Assembly (NCBI GenBank): GCA_026419775.2
Contig: JAOPGA020000802.1
Location: forward strand, 1 to 53,839
Length of the DNA: 53,839 bases
Origin: Acrasis kona
Taxonomy: Eukaryota; Heterolobosea; Eutetramitea; Acrasida; Acrasidae
Reading direction: 5' to 3'
Shown: positions 1 to 10,566 of the stretch, one piece after another
Layout of the letters: each line of letters opens with the position of its first letter
Numbering within the stretch: the first letter of the stretch is position 1
The notes under the pieces: model-generated
What the model saw: the letters and a program-made list of their open reading frames with translations, nothing else
The model's database searches: none
Told to the model about the DNA's origin: nothing
Translations under genes and position numbers: made by a program

Positions 1-3000
1 TGGCAAATACTAAAAAGAACACTTGAATAAAAATTTGACCAATAACGGACGCAAGAAGTGGAAACCGTAATATCTGTCTGGGTGGCCTGCGAGTGTCCAA
101 CTTCTCGCTCGGCTTATTGAATGAAACAGAAAAGATCAACGTAAATCCCATAAAGAAGTGACTGAACACTAATTGTAGTTCGCTAGGAACCTCCAAATCA
201 TTCAACAAGATGACAACATATTGAACAAATACAAAAACAACTACAAATCTCATATTATAAAGAATCTTGTCCAACAGCGCTCTTCCCTCTCTGACCAACA
301 TGGAGCAGCACTGACCTCCCCTCTCCAAAGTGAACTGAGCAGCAAAACTAGTCTCTGCGTCAGTTATGCTAATACCTACATCAGCAACATTCAGCGCCAT
401 CGAGTCGTTACTGCCATCGCCAACCATCACCACAGTAAAATCAATTTGCTTCAAATCTTGCACCAGTTCTGCCTTTTGAGTGGCTAACATTTCTGCAAAC
501 ACGTTGGTCCTGGCCACAAGTCGATAATAAGCTACTTTCTGAGCCTTGTCCGCACAATGATTTCTCAACAAGGAAAAGGCAGGACCGGTGATGGCCAATT
601 CTGTTTGATCATTTGTACCAGGCTGTATCTCCTTCCACACCACACTTGGTTCGCCATACTGATCATATTCGACCTCTGCACTCAAGACTCTTCCGTTACC
701 ATCCAACACGCCGCTATCGATTGCAACGCTGGTGGCCGTGAACACTGTGTCTCCGGTAATAATTTTACAACGAATGGAGCTATCCTTTAAGGTTTTGATT
801 TCATTTCTCATATCAGGATACAATTTACTTCTCATGATCAAAAAGCCAACAAATGTCATGTTGCTCTCTGCACTCTCTCTCGTGATTTCTTCTTGTTCCT
901 TTAGATATCTTTTGGACATGGCAATGATTCTGAACCCTAACAAGCCATACTTTTTAATCACATCATCAAAATCAAGAGGAAGAGAATTTGGTTTACAAAT
1001 GCTTTTTATAGAATTAGGACTTCCTTTGGAGAACACGCACTCTTGGGTCACGACGCTCATGCGACCGAGTATTGTATTGAAGCAATAGATTTGAGACACA
1101 TGAATAGAGGATGTTACGCAAGAAGAGCGAGCAACCCGTGGGTGTACGCTGAATTTATTTTCGTTCAATTCTCTTTTTAACTCAAAGCCAGTGGCGACGA
1201 ATAAGGCCTCTTCTAATTTATCACCAACCACCCGATTGTGAATTTTGGTCAAATCATGACAGGCCGCCATGATGGTCGTGACATTGGAATTGACTGCATC
1301 TGAGTGATTGTGTGTAATGATGGATTGGAAGGATGTGTTGGAGTCAACTTGAAGCACTCCATGTAAGGTCAAGATTTCTTCGGTCATGGTGCCCGTCTTA
1401 TCGTAGCAGATACAATCTACTGTTCCCATTTTCAAAAGACCTAATAAAGATGTACATTTTATTCTTAAACGAGATAGTGTTCTTCTTGCAACCATCATGG
1501 GAAGTATTAGCACCAATGTGAGGAATGGCGGAACCGTGGAGACGAATTGGTTCAAATAACGTAACGCTGTCCAATCCGTTTTGTGAAGGTAGTGGTAGCG
1601 GAATATTCCAGCAACAAGCGTATTGACGGCGGCGCTCAACATCAAAGTAATCATGAGGTTGTTAATGTCAGATGAATAAGAATGGACTTGTTCTTCCTCT
1701 TCTTGGCTGAGTAATGTACGAATGGTCCTTCCTCTTGATGTGTTGAAGCCTGTCCTAACCACAACTGCTAGAGCATTTTTCGCACTAATGACTCTTGTTC
1801 CACCAATAAGCATATTCTACAAAGTTAAAAATGATTGAAAAAGAGACAAAACGTACCTCTTGCTGTATTGACAATGGAGCCACGCCAGGATTCTTCTCAG
1901 TATGTATGTAAGGTGCTTTGGATCCAGGAACAGTGTCTCCTGTAATTGTACATTCATCGACATCCATCGTACCTTCAATCAATACAAGATCGCAGGGTAA
2001 CGTTATTCTTCCCGTTATTTGAACGAGATCTCCTGGTACAAGTGAAGCCGATCCTACAATATAAGATTCAGAATCTCTAATCACCCTGACCTATACATGT
2101 TAAATCATTACAAAATAATCCTCTCACCTCGGGTCCATATGTTTTGATTAATTGTTTGACCAACTTTTTGCTGTGATTTGCTCTCAATACGTTGAAAATG
2201 AACGATATCACAATGAACAGAGCAAATAGCACGCTGTAAATGTATAGTGGAGGATAGAAATTTCCTTGTCCACTAATCTCTCTTGTAAGGCGCAAGATGA
2301 AGACAGTTATCAAGAACCAATAGATGGGTTTCCTCATTTGTTTGAACAAGTTACGGAAGGGGTTTGATTTTTTGACATCAATGTGGTTTGAACCAAATCG
2401 GGTCAATCTCATCAAGTGTTCCGGATGTGAAAGGCCAATCATCTTTTTTGTAGAGTGGTCACTTAAAATGTCGTAGGGGTCCATGCTGAGAGCAAGGTGA
2501 GCATAGACCGATGAAAAGAAAGACGTACTGCTGTACAAAGTAATTATCTTCCTCCACATCGTACAGGTAGCGCAAGTTGCGAAATTCAAATGTAAAGTGC
2601 TCAACCTCTGTTTTTAGAGTGTTTTCCTCATCTGCGGTCGAACCACAATATACTGGCTCGTCTATTACTATTCTCTTCACATTTCTAACGTGATATTTTC
2701 CATCGACATCCTAAATAATTAGCCTTGATTGTTCAAACACCATACAGTGATGAGCACTTTCTCCGCGCTTCTTAGATTGGTCCTTCTTCCAGTAATAATC
2801 ATGTTAATCTTGGCGTTGTGCCGTGTTATAAAATACCACAATCCTGCCGTGAGTATGGTGGCAATAATATCCAATATGGAGAGAAACTTGTTTTTTTTGT
2901 ATCCCACCAAGTTTCTCACTTTCGAATCATGATAATATAACTAATGAATGTCACAACAAGTCGATTGAGGCAATTAAAAAACCTTTTTGTCCACATCGTT

Positions 3001-3075
3001 ATCAACAAGAGGAATGGTGGATGTTGATTCATTCCATTTTATTGACTGATGAACGCTGGAGGATCTCTTCTCCAT
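1..3075 (-). CDS. P5-type cation/polyamine-transporting ATPase (ATP13A-like), 3' end beyond the window
   Basis: Membrane pump of the P5 branch of P-type ATPases, which in other eukaryotes works in endo-lysosomal or ER membranes (P5B members export polyamines). I read six exons: 2983-3075, 2746-2940, 2529-2710, 2128-2485, 1857-2090 and 1-1816, with GT-AG introns of 35-43 nt, giving about 959 residues before the left edge. The order is N-terminal membrane segments, an actuator domain with VPGD and TGD (residues 326-328), a membrane helix with VPPFLT, the phosphorylation site ICYDKTGT (Asp near residue 493; codon 1400-1402), the FSKGSP nucleotide-binding loop and the hinge VGDGSNDS (near 408-437). 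LTLHGV after the DKTGT motif and ITDAETSFAAQFT after the hinge resemble P5B. Oddities are Asp in place of the catalytic Glu of TGE and loss of the second Pro of PPALP. The start at 3075 is the first in-frame ATG of the exon; an upstream exon starting near 3160 is possible but weak. Confidence 0.85.
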
Positions 3076-3171
3076 GAACAACTCCGGTTCAATGACTATT
3101 ACAAAAAAATACACATTTCAGATGCCAAATTATTATTAGGAACTGCAGTTTGGTAATATACATTATATTTA

Positions 3172-6100
3172 TTATAAAGAAGTTTTGTGACACAATAAGC
3201 GAATTTCATTTCTGTACGCCTCAATTTCTTGTTGCTGAACTGCAATCACGTTCTTCAATCCAATTTTAGAATCCACCACATCCTCCTTCATTGATTTGAT
3301 CATTCTAGTCACCATCGTCTTTTGACTAGCATCTAATTCATTTTCAAGTGTTTGTTGCTCTCTTCGAAGGGTTGCTAACTGCTTCAACAAATCTGTATTT
3401 TCATTTGTAATCTTGGTCAACCTTTCCTTGTATTCATTCAACCTTTGATCCCATCTAGCCAACTCCTTATGAGAATCATCTTCCGATTGTTGTAGAATTT
3501 GCTTCAATTCCTCAGATTCCATATCCACAGTTGCCTTTTCTAACTCCTCCAAATTAATCACTCTACCAAATTTGAGCAGTTGGACCTCCCTTACTTTATC
3601 CTTCCATGTTTGATACTCTAGTTCCTTTTGCTTTTGTTCCTTGACCAATTGTCTGTGCTCCTTTTGTAGATCGTGATGTCTCTTTCGCAACTGCTTTCTT
3701 TCATCCTTCAACTCCCTGATGCGATCTGCCAGCGTTTCTAATCCTCTGTTGGTAAACACCACGTGTTCGCTCAGATCCTGCGGTATCTTGCGCTGCATCA
3801 GCGATTGTATCTGCGACAACTTTAACACTACGATAGTCTGCAATTCGTTTAATTTGTTTTGCTTGTCGCGCTGTGTGTTGATGATTGTTGTTTCAATCTT
3901 TTTCAGCTCAGAGTTCATGATGGCTTCCTTCTTTTGAAGCGCCTCTCTCTCCTTCTTAAGCACCTCCACGCTCTTGACGATAGAATCCAATAATTTTTCT
4001 TGATCAATTCTCCTCCTTCGCAGGTGCATGACCTGTTCGAATAGTTTAGGATCGCATTGATCTGGAGGCTTTACGTCATCATCCCTATTCACATGGGTAC
4101 TTCTGTCAACTGCATCTCCCTTCGCATCCGAGGTATTGTTTGGCGCTGCATTCTCATCATCGCTCATATCAGAATCATCACTGTCGTTATCATCGTCGTC
4201 AGAATCATTCTGTTCGTCATTTTGACTACCCTTTTTGAATAATTTCAACAGCTCTGCATAAGTTGGATGATTGGTTGGTACTAAATTCTGGAACTCCTGC
4301 ATTAGTTGTTCTTGTTTGACCAACTGACCAATCTCTGTCTTTTTTTGTGCCAATTTATCATGACACTGTTCAATCTTTTGTACTACGGTAGCCTTTGCTT
4401 GTTTCTTTTGTTGGAATTCGTTGAATGAAGAATTGTCCTTGATTTCGAAATCTTTCAAAATTTCGTACTCTTGATACAATAACAACAATTTGATATCAGC
4501 ATTCTTCAAATCACTTGCGAGTTTGAATCGTTCCCTTCTCAATTCCTCCACTGCCAAATCAAAACTAGAAATTTGCTTTTCTTGTTTGCGCAACAATCTG
4601 GTCTTTTCATAGTTTTGTTTTTCTTGTTCGATTTGACGCTCTGCAATTTCCATGTCTGATAACTGAATGGAAGCGATGCGAGATTCTCTCTCCATGTCAT
4701 CTCTCTCCTTTGCAGTTAAATCTCTACCAATTACGCTCTGTGCCTTTACGCTGCTCTTCTTGCTCTTGCCTGAGTGAGCTCCCGTAGATTTACGTTCGTC
4801 AGCATCCTCTTCGTCGTCATCATCTTGAAGATTGGTTCCCATTCCAGCTTTTTGTTTCTCTATGCGGTCCAATCGTCGTTGTTCGGCGGCTACCTCCTTC
4901 TCGAATGATGCTAGTTGTTGACTTGTGACCTTTTCTCTATTCTCCGGATATTCGGTAATGCTCTGCGTGCTAAATTCTCTCAATTTCTCCTTTATGCCCA
5001 ACTTTTTATTGATTTGAGCAATGCTCTCGTTGTATTTTGAGAATTTTTGAATCAAGCGCGATTTGAGATCACGTAGTCCCAACAATCTCACATTGAATAC
5101 CATGCGTAGCGTATGCATACTCTCTTCCAACAAGATCATTTGTCGTAACTTTTTTTCTGCAGTCACTCTTTGCTGCTCAGGTACCATATAGTCCACATCT
5201 GTTTTTAACTTGAAATCTCCCATGTTTTGTTGACAATATAAAATTTCCTGCATCACCTCCTGGTCCTCTTCGTTGTCACTTGGTTGCTTTTGCATCAAAT
5301 CATGACGCATCTTGTGGCGTTGTTCTCTCTGCCTCTTTAAATCTTCTGCCTTTTCGATAGCAGATACGTGTCTAAATCGACGAGTACCAGCACCAGAGTG
5401 TTTGTCGATAAAAGATCCATTGTGCACGCCACTTCTAAATGATGCAGTCAAATCTCTGCTGGTATCCGCTGGTGAGTTGACATCGCCTGGGCTGTTGCTG
5501 TTTTGATCATTACTGTTCATGCCGTATCGATTCCTCTTGTTGATTTCTTCGTTAATGATGGCATGCACAGCGTCAATATGTTGCCGCAGTAGTGGATTGA
5601 TGACCATTGTTTTGAAGGAACAAACCTTCTTGTCGCTATCAAATGCAGTTAGTTCTATTCTCTCCACATGCAATGGATCGATAAAGTGCTCCTTTAGCTT
5701 CTTTAATCGAAGATTAATCTTGATGGAATTCCACTCGGTTTCTCTTTTTGAGATTTGTAACCTCTCATTTAATTTGATCATCATATTCTCTTGGAATTGG
5801 AGATCGATCTGGAGTTCGTCCCTACTTAATCGAATCGTGGGATCCTTCTTATCGTTTATTGCTGCCATAGCCTTGAATCTCTCTCTAATCTTTTCAATCT
5901 CTTGTAATCGTAAATCTTTTCTGCTCTGAGCATCGCTAATCTTCTTTTCCTCCTCGTGTTGAAGTCTTGCTTGTTGTATGCTGAAGAAACTAGTTTCGGT
6001 GATATCGGTCTCATCGCTGTCGACAGTTTTGAATACGACCTTATCCACCATCTCTGTTTCCTTTCCCAATACCTTTTGAACAAAGAAGCATCCATCCACG

Positions 6101-8433
6101 CCCACGCTAACCAAGAACGAATCGTCAAAACTCAAACAAGCTTGAGAAATACGACCTTCAAATCCGTCATGAAGAGCATGGGTCTCCAATTCTCTCTCCG
6201 AATCTCTTGTTTCATGGTTTTGATCTATTAAACTAATTTTACCATTCTCGAATCCAAGCACCATATAAGCACCGCTGTTGCTATAGTTCATGGATGTGCA
6301 TGGACATTTTCTGATGCTCACGGCTCTCTTTGGCCACTCTGCCATTTCCTTATTGCTATTCTCCAGCGCTTGACTATCCACCCAACTAGTTGCAATCGAG
6401 TAATACTCAAACATGCACGGCGTGTTATCTGATTTGGAAAAACTAATCAATAAAGAAGTATCGTCTCTGGAGTATTGTATCTTTTCAATCTTACAGGGCT
6501 TATCTCTCGCTAACGCTTCAAAATCAACGATGGGTTCATCCTTTTCATTCTTTTTGGTGTCTGGCTTCAAAATGTTATGGAACATGAACACCTTGTAACT
6601 GGCAGTGAACTCGTAGGTATCATCAGAATCAATCTTGTCCAATACGGTCTTTTTATCGACGTTTAGCTCAATCACCTTTCCATTCTTGAATCCAACCAGT
6701 AGCACTTCGTTATTTACGTTCCATGCCATGCTGGTGGGTACTGAATCGAATTTGATGAATCCAATGGGTCTATATCGTTGTTTCGCCTCAAAAAAGAACA
6801 TGGTGCAGTCGGTACTGGCAGTGACAAAGATTTGACCATCTCTGGAGTATGAAAAATCGGTGATGGGCATGGTGTGAGGTTTCGAAGCCTTGACCAACTC
6901 GAAATTATCTTCGCACCTTCGAATCACCCTAAACACACCATCGTTAAACCCAACGGTGAGCGTATGTTGATCTGGGTCGACGATTTTTGGATTCCATGCC
7001 ATACAAGTGGCACCCGATGAGAACTGACAATAATAAATGCTCATCTTTTTGAAATAGTCAAACAGACGAACGGTTCCGTCCATTCCACACGTAACCACAA
7101 AGTGATCGAATGGACTGGTGGCAGCACCAGTGATGGTACCTGCATGGAATTCATATAGTTTATGAATAAAGCTCTTCTCGCTAATATCCTTCTCTATGGC
7201 TCTATAGTCGGTCACTCTCCATATCGCTCCATTAGCATCTTGTATGATCCAAAAATTACCCTCCGCTGGTCTCGAAAGAGCAATGATATTTACATTTTGA
7301 CCGATGGGAATCTCTACGATGGGATCCACGTATAACATGCCATCGCTATCTGATTCTTTGGTGTCGATGGTTTCAAAATCCCAATATCTCATGTATCCAT
7401 CGGCACCTGCTGTGATGAACATGCTTGTTCTGGTCTCGTGGATCACCACTTCAATCATGCCCTGATGACATGGAGTGCCGTCGCTTCTCATCACGATGGA
7501 TTTGATCAAGTTGCCATCCCACAACAACAAATTACCTTGTTCGGATCCAGATAGTACCTTTCCATCCGGTAGTTCGACATAGCCAGCAACGTCGCTAATG
7601 TCAATCTTACCGAACTTACCAATTTGCCCCTGTAATTTGAGACCGGTGAATGTTTCGGCCATCTTCCAGAATTTAATATGACCGGTTCCACTTGTGGTGA
7701 GTTGACCGTCGCTGTTTGGAGAAAATGTAACGTTGTATACTTCGGTTCCGAATGCCTTGTATCGCAAAATGATGCTCTCTGATTCCCAATCCCATATGGT
7801 CATCATGAAATCAGGATAAGAACCAACGGTGGCGAGTTTGGTTCCATCCTTATTAAAGTTCATGGCGCTGTATGCTTTGCTTGTTCCTTTCGTCAAGGTC
7901 TTGTATAGTTTGATCTTTGGATTTACATTTTGATATTCTCTTCCGTTTTCAACATAGGTTTCCGTTTCAATTTCAACTTCATAAATGTAAACGTTGGGCA
8001 TGTCTCCCTTCTCTCCCACGGCAAGGTATTTCATTGTTGGATGTACGACGATTGCTCCAATACCTTCTGTTCCTTGTGCTTCGATGAATTGATATGTTTG
8101 GTATTTGAGGTCATAAAAGTGAATGGTGTTTCCTACTGCTAATACTACGAGACGCGTGCTTATGAACTGTACGTTGTTTCTTCTCAAACTCTGAAATCCA
8201 AAAGAGTGGTGAACTTGTGTGCAGATCATTTTTTTTGGCTCTTTTTTTGGTTGTTGTTGTGTTTGTGCTGCCCCTATATTTTCTGCATCGATGGTGACTA
8301 TTGAACCTGTTTCATCCGTCTTTTGTCCGTCCTCACCAACAGTGTTATCGCCATTTATCTTTATCTGAGAGGACCGCAAGTCGTCGTGCTCGAACACTAC
8401 GATGTCCTCCTCAGCGGTATTGCTCTTTGACAT
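3172..8433 (-). CDS. CFAP44: Cilia- and flagella-associated protein 44 (CFAP44)
   Basis: A 1,753-residue uninterrupted protein with WD40/beta-propeller repeats over about residues 70-830, followed by long coiled coils to the C-terminus. The propeller entry HSFGFQSLRRNNVQF followed by a GN turn is the pattern of the CFAP44 family; human CFAP44 is similar in length (about 1,850). In other species CFAP44 with CFAP43 forms the tether that holds inner-arm dynein f to the axonemal doublet. This fits an organism that builds flagella. Acidic low-complexity stretches (DDDDNDSDDSD around 4150-4215; DDDDEEDADE around 4805-4830) separate coiled-coil blocks. The start MSKSNTAEED at 8433 is followed at once by good coding sequence. 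The stop at 3172 lies 97 nt from the next start on the same strand. CFAP43 is the main alternative; the start of the propeller favours CFAP44. Confidence 0.82.
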   Translation of the reverse strand: MSKSNTAEEDIVVFEHDDLRSSQIKINGDNTVGEDGQKTDETGSIVTIDAENIGAAQTQQQPKKEPKKMICTQVHHSFGFQSLRRNNVQFISTRLVVLAVGNTIHFYDLKYQTYQFIEAQGTEGIGAIVVHPTMKYLAVGEKGDMPNVYIYEVEIETETYVENGREYQNVNPKIKLYKTLTKGTSKAYSAMNFNKDGTKLATVGSYPDFMMTIWDWESESIILRYKAFGTEVYNVTFSPNSDGQLTTSGTGHIKFWKMAETFTGLKLQGQIGKFGKIDISDVAGYVELPDGKVLSGSEQGNLLLWDGNLIKSIVMRSDGTPCHQGMIEVVIHETRTSMFITAGADGYMRYWDFETIDTKESDSDGMLYVDPIVEIPIGQNVNIIALSRPAEGNFWIIQDANGAIWRVTDYRAIEKDISEKSFIHKLYEFHAGTITGAATSPFDHFVVTCGMDGTVRLFDYFKKMSIYYCQFSSGATCMAWNPKIVDPDQHTLTVGFNDGVFRVIRRCEDNFELVKASKPHTMPITDFSYSRDGQIFVTASTDCTMFFFEAKQRYRPIGFIKFDSVPTSMAWNVNNEVLLVGFKNGKVIELNVDKKTVLDKIDSDDTYEFTASYKVFMFHNILKPDTKKNEKDEPIVDFEALARDKPCKIEKIQYSRDDTSLLISFSKSDNTPCMFEYYSIATSWVDSQALENSNKEMAEWPKRAVSIRKCPCTSMNYSNSGAYMVLGFENGKISLIDQNHETRDSERELETHALHDGFEGRISQACLSFDDSFLVSVGVDGCFFVQKVLGKETEMVDKVVFKTVDSDETDITETSFFSIQQARLQHEEEKKISDAQSRKDLRLQEIEKIRERFKAMAAINDKKDPTIRLSRDELQIDLQFQENMMIKLNERLQISKRETEWNSIKINLRLKKLKEHFIDPLHVERIELTAFDSDKKVCSFKTMVINPLLRQHIDAVHAIINEEINKRNRYGMNSNDQNSNSPGDVNSPADTSRDLTASFRSGVHNGSFIDKHSGAGTRRFRHVSAIEKAEDLKRQREQRHKMRHDLMQKQPSDNEEDQEVMQEILYCQQNMGDFKLKTDVDYMVPEQQRVTAEKKLRQMILLEESMHTLRMVFNVRLLGLRDLKSRLIQKFSKYNESIAQINKKLGIKEKLREFSTQSITEYPENREKVTSQQLASFEKEVAAEQRRLDRIEKQKAGMGTNLQDDDDEEDADERKSTGAHSGKSKKSSVKAQSVIGRDLTAKERDDMERESRIASIQLSDMEIAERQIEQEKQNYEKTRLLRKQEKQISSFDLAVEELRRERFKLASDLKNADIKLLLLYQEYEILKDFEIKDNSSFNEFQQKKQAKATVVQKIEQCHDKLAQKKTEIGQLVKQEQLMQEFQNLVPTNHPTYAELLKLFKKGSQNDEQNDSDDDDNDSDDSDMSDDENAAPNNTSDAKGDAVDRSTHVNRDDDVKPPDQCDPKLFEQVMHLRRRRIDQEKLLDSIVKSVEVLKKEREALQKKEAIMNSELKKIETTIINTQRDKQNKLNELQTIVVLKLSQIQSLMQRKIPQDLSEHVVFTNRGLETLADRIRELKDERKQLRKRHHDLQKEHRQLVKEQKQKELEYQTWKDKVREVQLLKFGRVINLEELEKATVDMESEELKQILQQSEDDSHKELARWDQRLNEYKERLTKITNENTDLLKQLATLRREQQTLENELDASQKTMVTRMIKSMKEDVVDSKIGLKNVIAVQQQEIEAYRNEIRLLCHKTSL

Positions 8434-8635
8434 GTCAAAACAACCAGTAATTGAATGAGCGCGACAAATAAATAGTCAACTTCGATTTTTAGTTCGAAAA
8501 ATTAATCATAATTGCCGACAACACACAAACTTGTTTGGTAGAACATTCACGGGCTTTTTAAAATATTGGATTAGTATCTATCCAGTGCGACCTAATTAAC
8601 TACATTTTATTATAAACAGGAGCATTCGCACTCCT
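8434..8635. other. Intergenic, upstream of CFAP44
   Basis: AT-rich spacer that should hold the CFAP44 promoter. I see no gene. A 10-base string AGTGCGACCT at 8584-8593 recurs in the same orientation at 8911-8920, on the far side of the inverted-repeat element described next. Confidence 0.5.
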
Positions 8636-8892
8636 CTGGGCGTGCGCAATAATCACTTATTTTTTACCCCCCCTATTGATCTTGTAAGACCACCCCCCTA
8701 AAATTAAGTGATAAAGTAATAAAAATTTTTCAATAAAATATTTAGATACATTAAACAAGATCTATTTTTAATCCTTGCTCTTGTCAGACCCCCCCTAATA
8801 CTAGTGATTCAAAATACACCCCCCCTCGATTGTTGATTAAAAAAATCAAATTTTTGACCCCCCCTACAAACTGATTATTGCGCAAGCCCCAG
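8636..8892. mobile_element. Candidate MITE-like inverted-repeat element with five C6-7 tracts
   Basis: Ends are an imperfect inverted repeat of about 20 nt; its inner 13 bases TGCGCAATAATCA (8643-8655) are exactly matched in reverse complement at 8872-8884. The interior holds five runs of six or seven C, each followed by T (8667-8673, 8693-8698, 8789-8795, 8819-8825, 8858-8864), in otherwise AT-rich sequence. The 10-base direct repeat AGTGCGACCT flanks it at 8584-8593 and 8911-8920, 42 and 18 nt outside the arms, so it is not a clean target-site duplication. No transposase is present. A non-autonomous DNA element is my inference; an inverted-repeat regulatory region is the alternative. Confidence 0.4.
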
Positions 8893-9170
8893 ACAAAAAA
8901 TTTCAAGTGAAGTGCGACCTTAAACTTGTGTTGGTTAAATTGTTTGGAAAAATAAATCCTATTTGCTCGTGATAACATCTTTACTGGATTTTGCAAAATA
9001 GGATGAGTTGACCATGTTGAAGAGTACATCATCAACACCAACCGAATAAGTATAACGACGGGCATAACAAGATATCATCATAATAATGAACTACTAAAGG
9101 TTACTTAAAAAAAAAATTTAATTTTAAGGTACTCACGAGTAATTAGTTATACATGATTATTATAGTCCCT

Positions 9171-9342
9171 CACCGACCAGAGGCGGTATGAGGTTAAACT
9201 AAAAAATATTAATCCCATCCACCGACCTGTAACTTTTAATTTACTTGAAAAGAGGCGGTATAATGTAAAGCAAAAAGAAATCTCTTCCACTCACCGACCA
9301 TGAAAAATTAGAGGCGGTACGAGGTTAAACTAAAAAAATATC
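9171..9342. repeat. Three tandem hairpin-forming units (CACCGACC...GAGGCGGTA)
   Basis: Units start at 9171, 9220 and 9292. Each has CACCGACC followed by GAGGCGGTA, whose ACCG and CGGT can pair. The distance between the two halves differs greatly (about 2, 24 and 11 nt), while the paired halves are kept. In units 1 and 3 GAGGTTAAACTAAAAAA follows immediately; unit 2 has a diverged version. Constant stems with variable loops suggest that the structure or a bound factor matters. No function is known to me. Confidence 0.55.
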
Positions 9343-9370
9343 TAATAACCCCTTGGTTACTCATGATTCA

Positions 9371-9447
9371 AACCAAGTTTGATAGCAGGGACAAGCCATG
9401 CACTCAGGTAGCTGTCCGCTACGCCGACATCTACCATCGATTGTTAA
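9371..9447 (+). repeat. 77-bp dispersed element, copy A
   Basis: Ungapped match to the reverse complement of 31093-31169: 66 of 77 positions identical by my count. Three ten-base blocks are perfectly shared: AACCAAGTTT, CACTCAGGTA and ACGCCGACAT. The element is richer in G+C than its surroundings. In this copy CTTGGTT just upstream (9353-9359) can pair with AACCAAG at the start of the element. An open frame 9363-9536 (57 codons, starting MIQTKFDSRDKPC) runs through it, but differences from copy B fall evenly over codon positions (4, 4, 3), which argues against protein coding. Candidates are a small structured RNA, a SINE/MITE remnant or a conserved regulatory block. Confidence 0.7.
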
Positions 9448-9654
9448 AAGGCATTCAAGCTCCATTTAGGTTACTTGTGATTTACAGAGCGCACATTATA
9501 TTGGTGAAAATCAGGTCACATCATACTTGTGATTAACAGATCACTTGGGAGGGTACAATTTGTGTTGAAGTTTTATTTTTCACAAAAAATTTTATCAAGT
9601 TAGAATAACTGCGCAGCCGGCTTTTATTTTATTATTCCAATATTTTCAGTGTAT

Positions 9655-9840
9655 ATGACTGGTGAGAGGGGAAGTACATTGAAAGTTGTATTTGATGTTT
9701 GTAGTGCGAATATAGATATTTAGGCGCTATCTGCTTGGAAGCTTGATGTTAATGTAAAGATCACGAAGAGATTTCAGGAGCTGTATGGCGATCGAGATGG
9801 TGTGCAAGATGCATGTGTTCCAGCAATTTGTCAGATTTGA
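9655..9840 (+). pseudogene. Possible coding remnant, family not recognised
   Basis: A 62-codon frame beginning MTGERGSTLKVVFDVC and ending in DGVQDACVPAICQI, interrupted by one stop. The amino acid composition is protein-like and differs from the AT-rich background, but I recognise no family. It could also be a chance frame, or part of a gene whose other exons I did not find. Confidence 0.2.
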
Positions 9841-10566
9841 TCCGTGTTTCAAGACGGGTCGGTCCCAGCCATCATTTAAATCGATGTTGATTGAAAAAAC
9901 TGTATTTTAGCCATAACAGCACGAATGAACTAACCATAATCCACACTACTAGGACGGAGCCCTAATTATGCACTGCATGATGTCGCCCGAAATGCACCGC
10001 CACAGGTTGAAGTTAATTTCATCGGTTCCAGATTCTTTAAAAAAAACCACACTGAATGAGCTATACGACAACTCGGAGGCAGTCTTAAGCCGTCGTTTCC
10101 TATGACGAACTGGTCACGCTTAATTCTCCGTAATTTCAGACGCTATTTTATTCTTTTCAACTTTCCTTTACAGTACTTGCTCGCAATTGGCCCCACATCA
10201 GCGTTCTTCATCGATACAAGAGCCGAGTGATCCATTATGAAGATTGCGAGTTAAAGATCTCAATGACAAGCACCCAACCACACCGACAAGCCAGAGGCCA
10301 TGAAGACCGCTCCACTCAATCCTCACTCGATCCGCACTCGTTTGCAAAAATATCCTTCGCCCGCAGACGTGACGGAAAATACCAGTACGTGCTGAAAGCC
10401 GTAGCATTTTGTAAAATTGCGAATTAACTATTACAACTATTTTACTTTGGGATATTGACCTCCCATATTTTTGGAGTATGGGTGCCTTGCCAAAAAATAC
10501 GTATAGACCAGTCGCACAACAAGGCAGTACTGTGGAGGTGAACCTTCTGCTAACTGGGTTTCATAA

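Noticed and set aside
3120-3163. Additional 5' exon of the P5 ATPase starting near 3160
   Set aside because: A donor and acceptor can be drawn that keep frame, but the exon would begin right after the CFAP44 stop and encodes no supported sequence.
8636-8892. G-quadruplex from the G7 runs on the minus strand
   Set aside because: Runs are separated by 19 to 90 nt, too far for a canonical intramolecular quadruplex.
9363-9536. 57-codon frame through copy A of the 77-bp element
   Set aside because: The equivalent frame in copy B is closed, and substitutions show no third-position preference, so it is probably not a protein gene.
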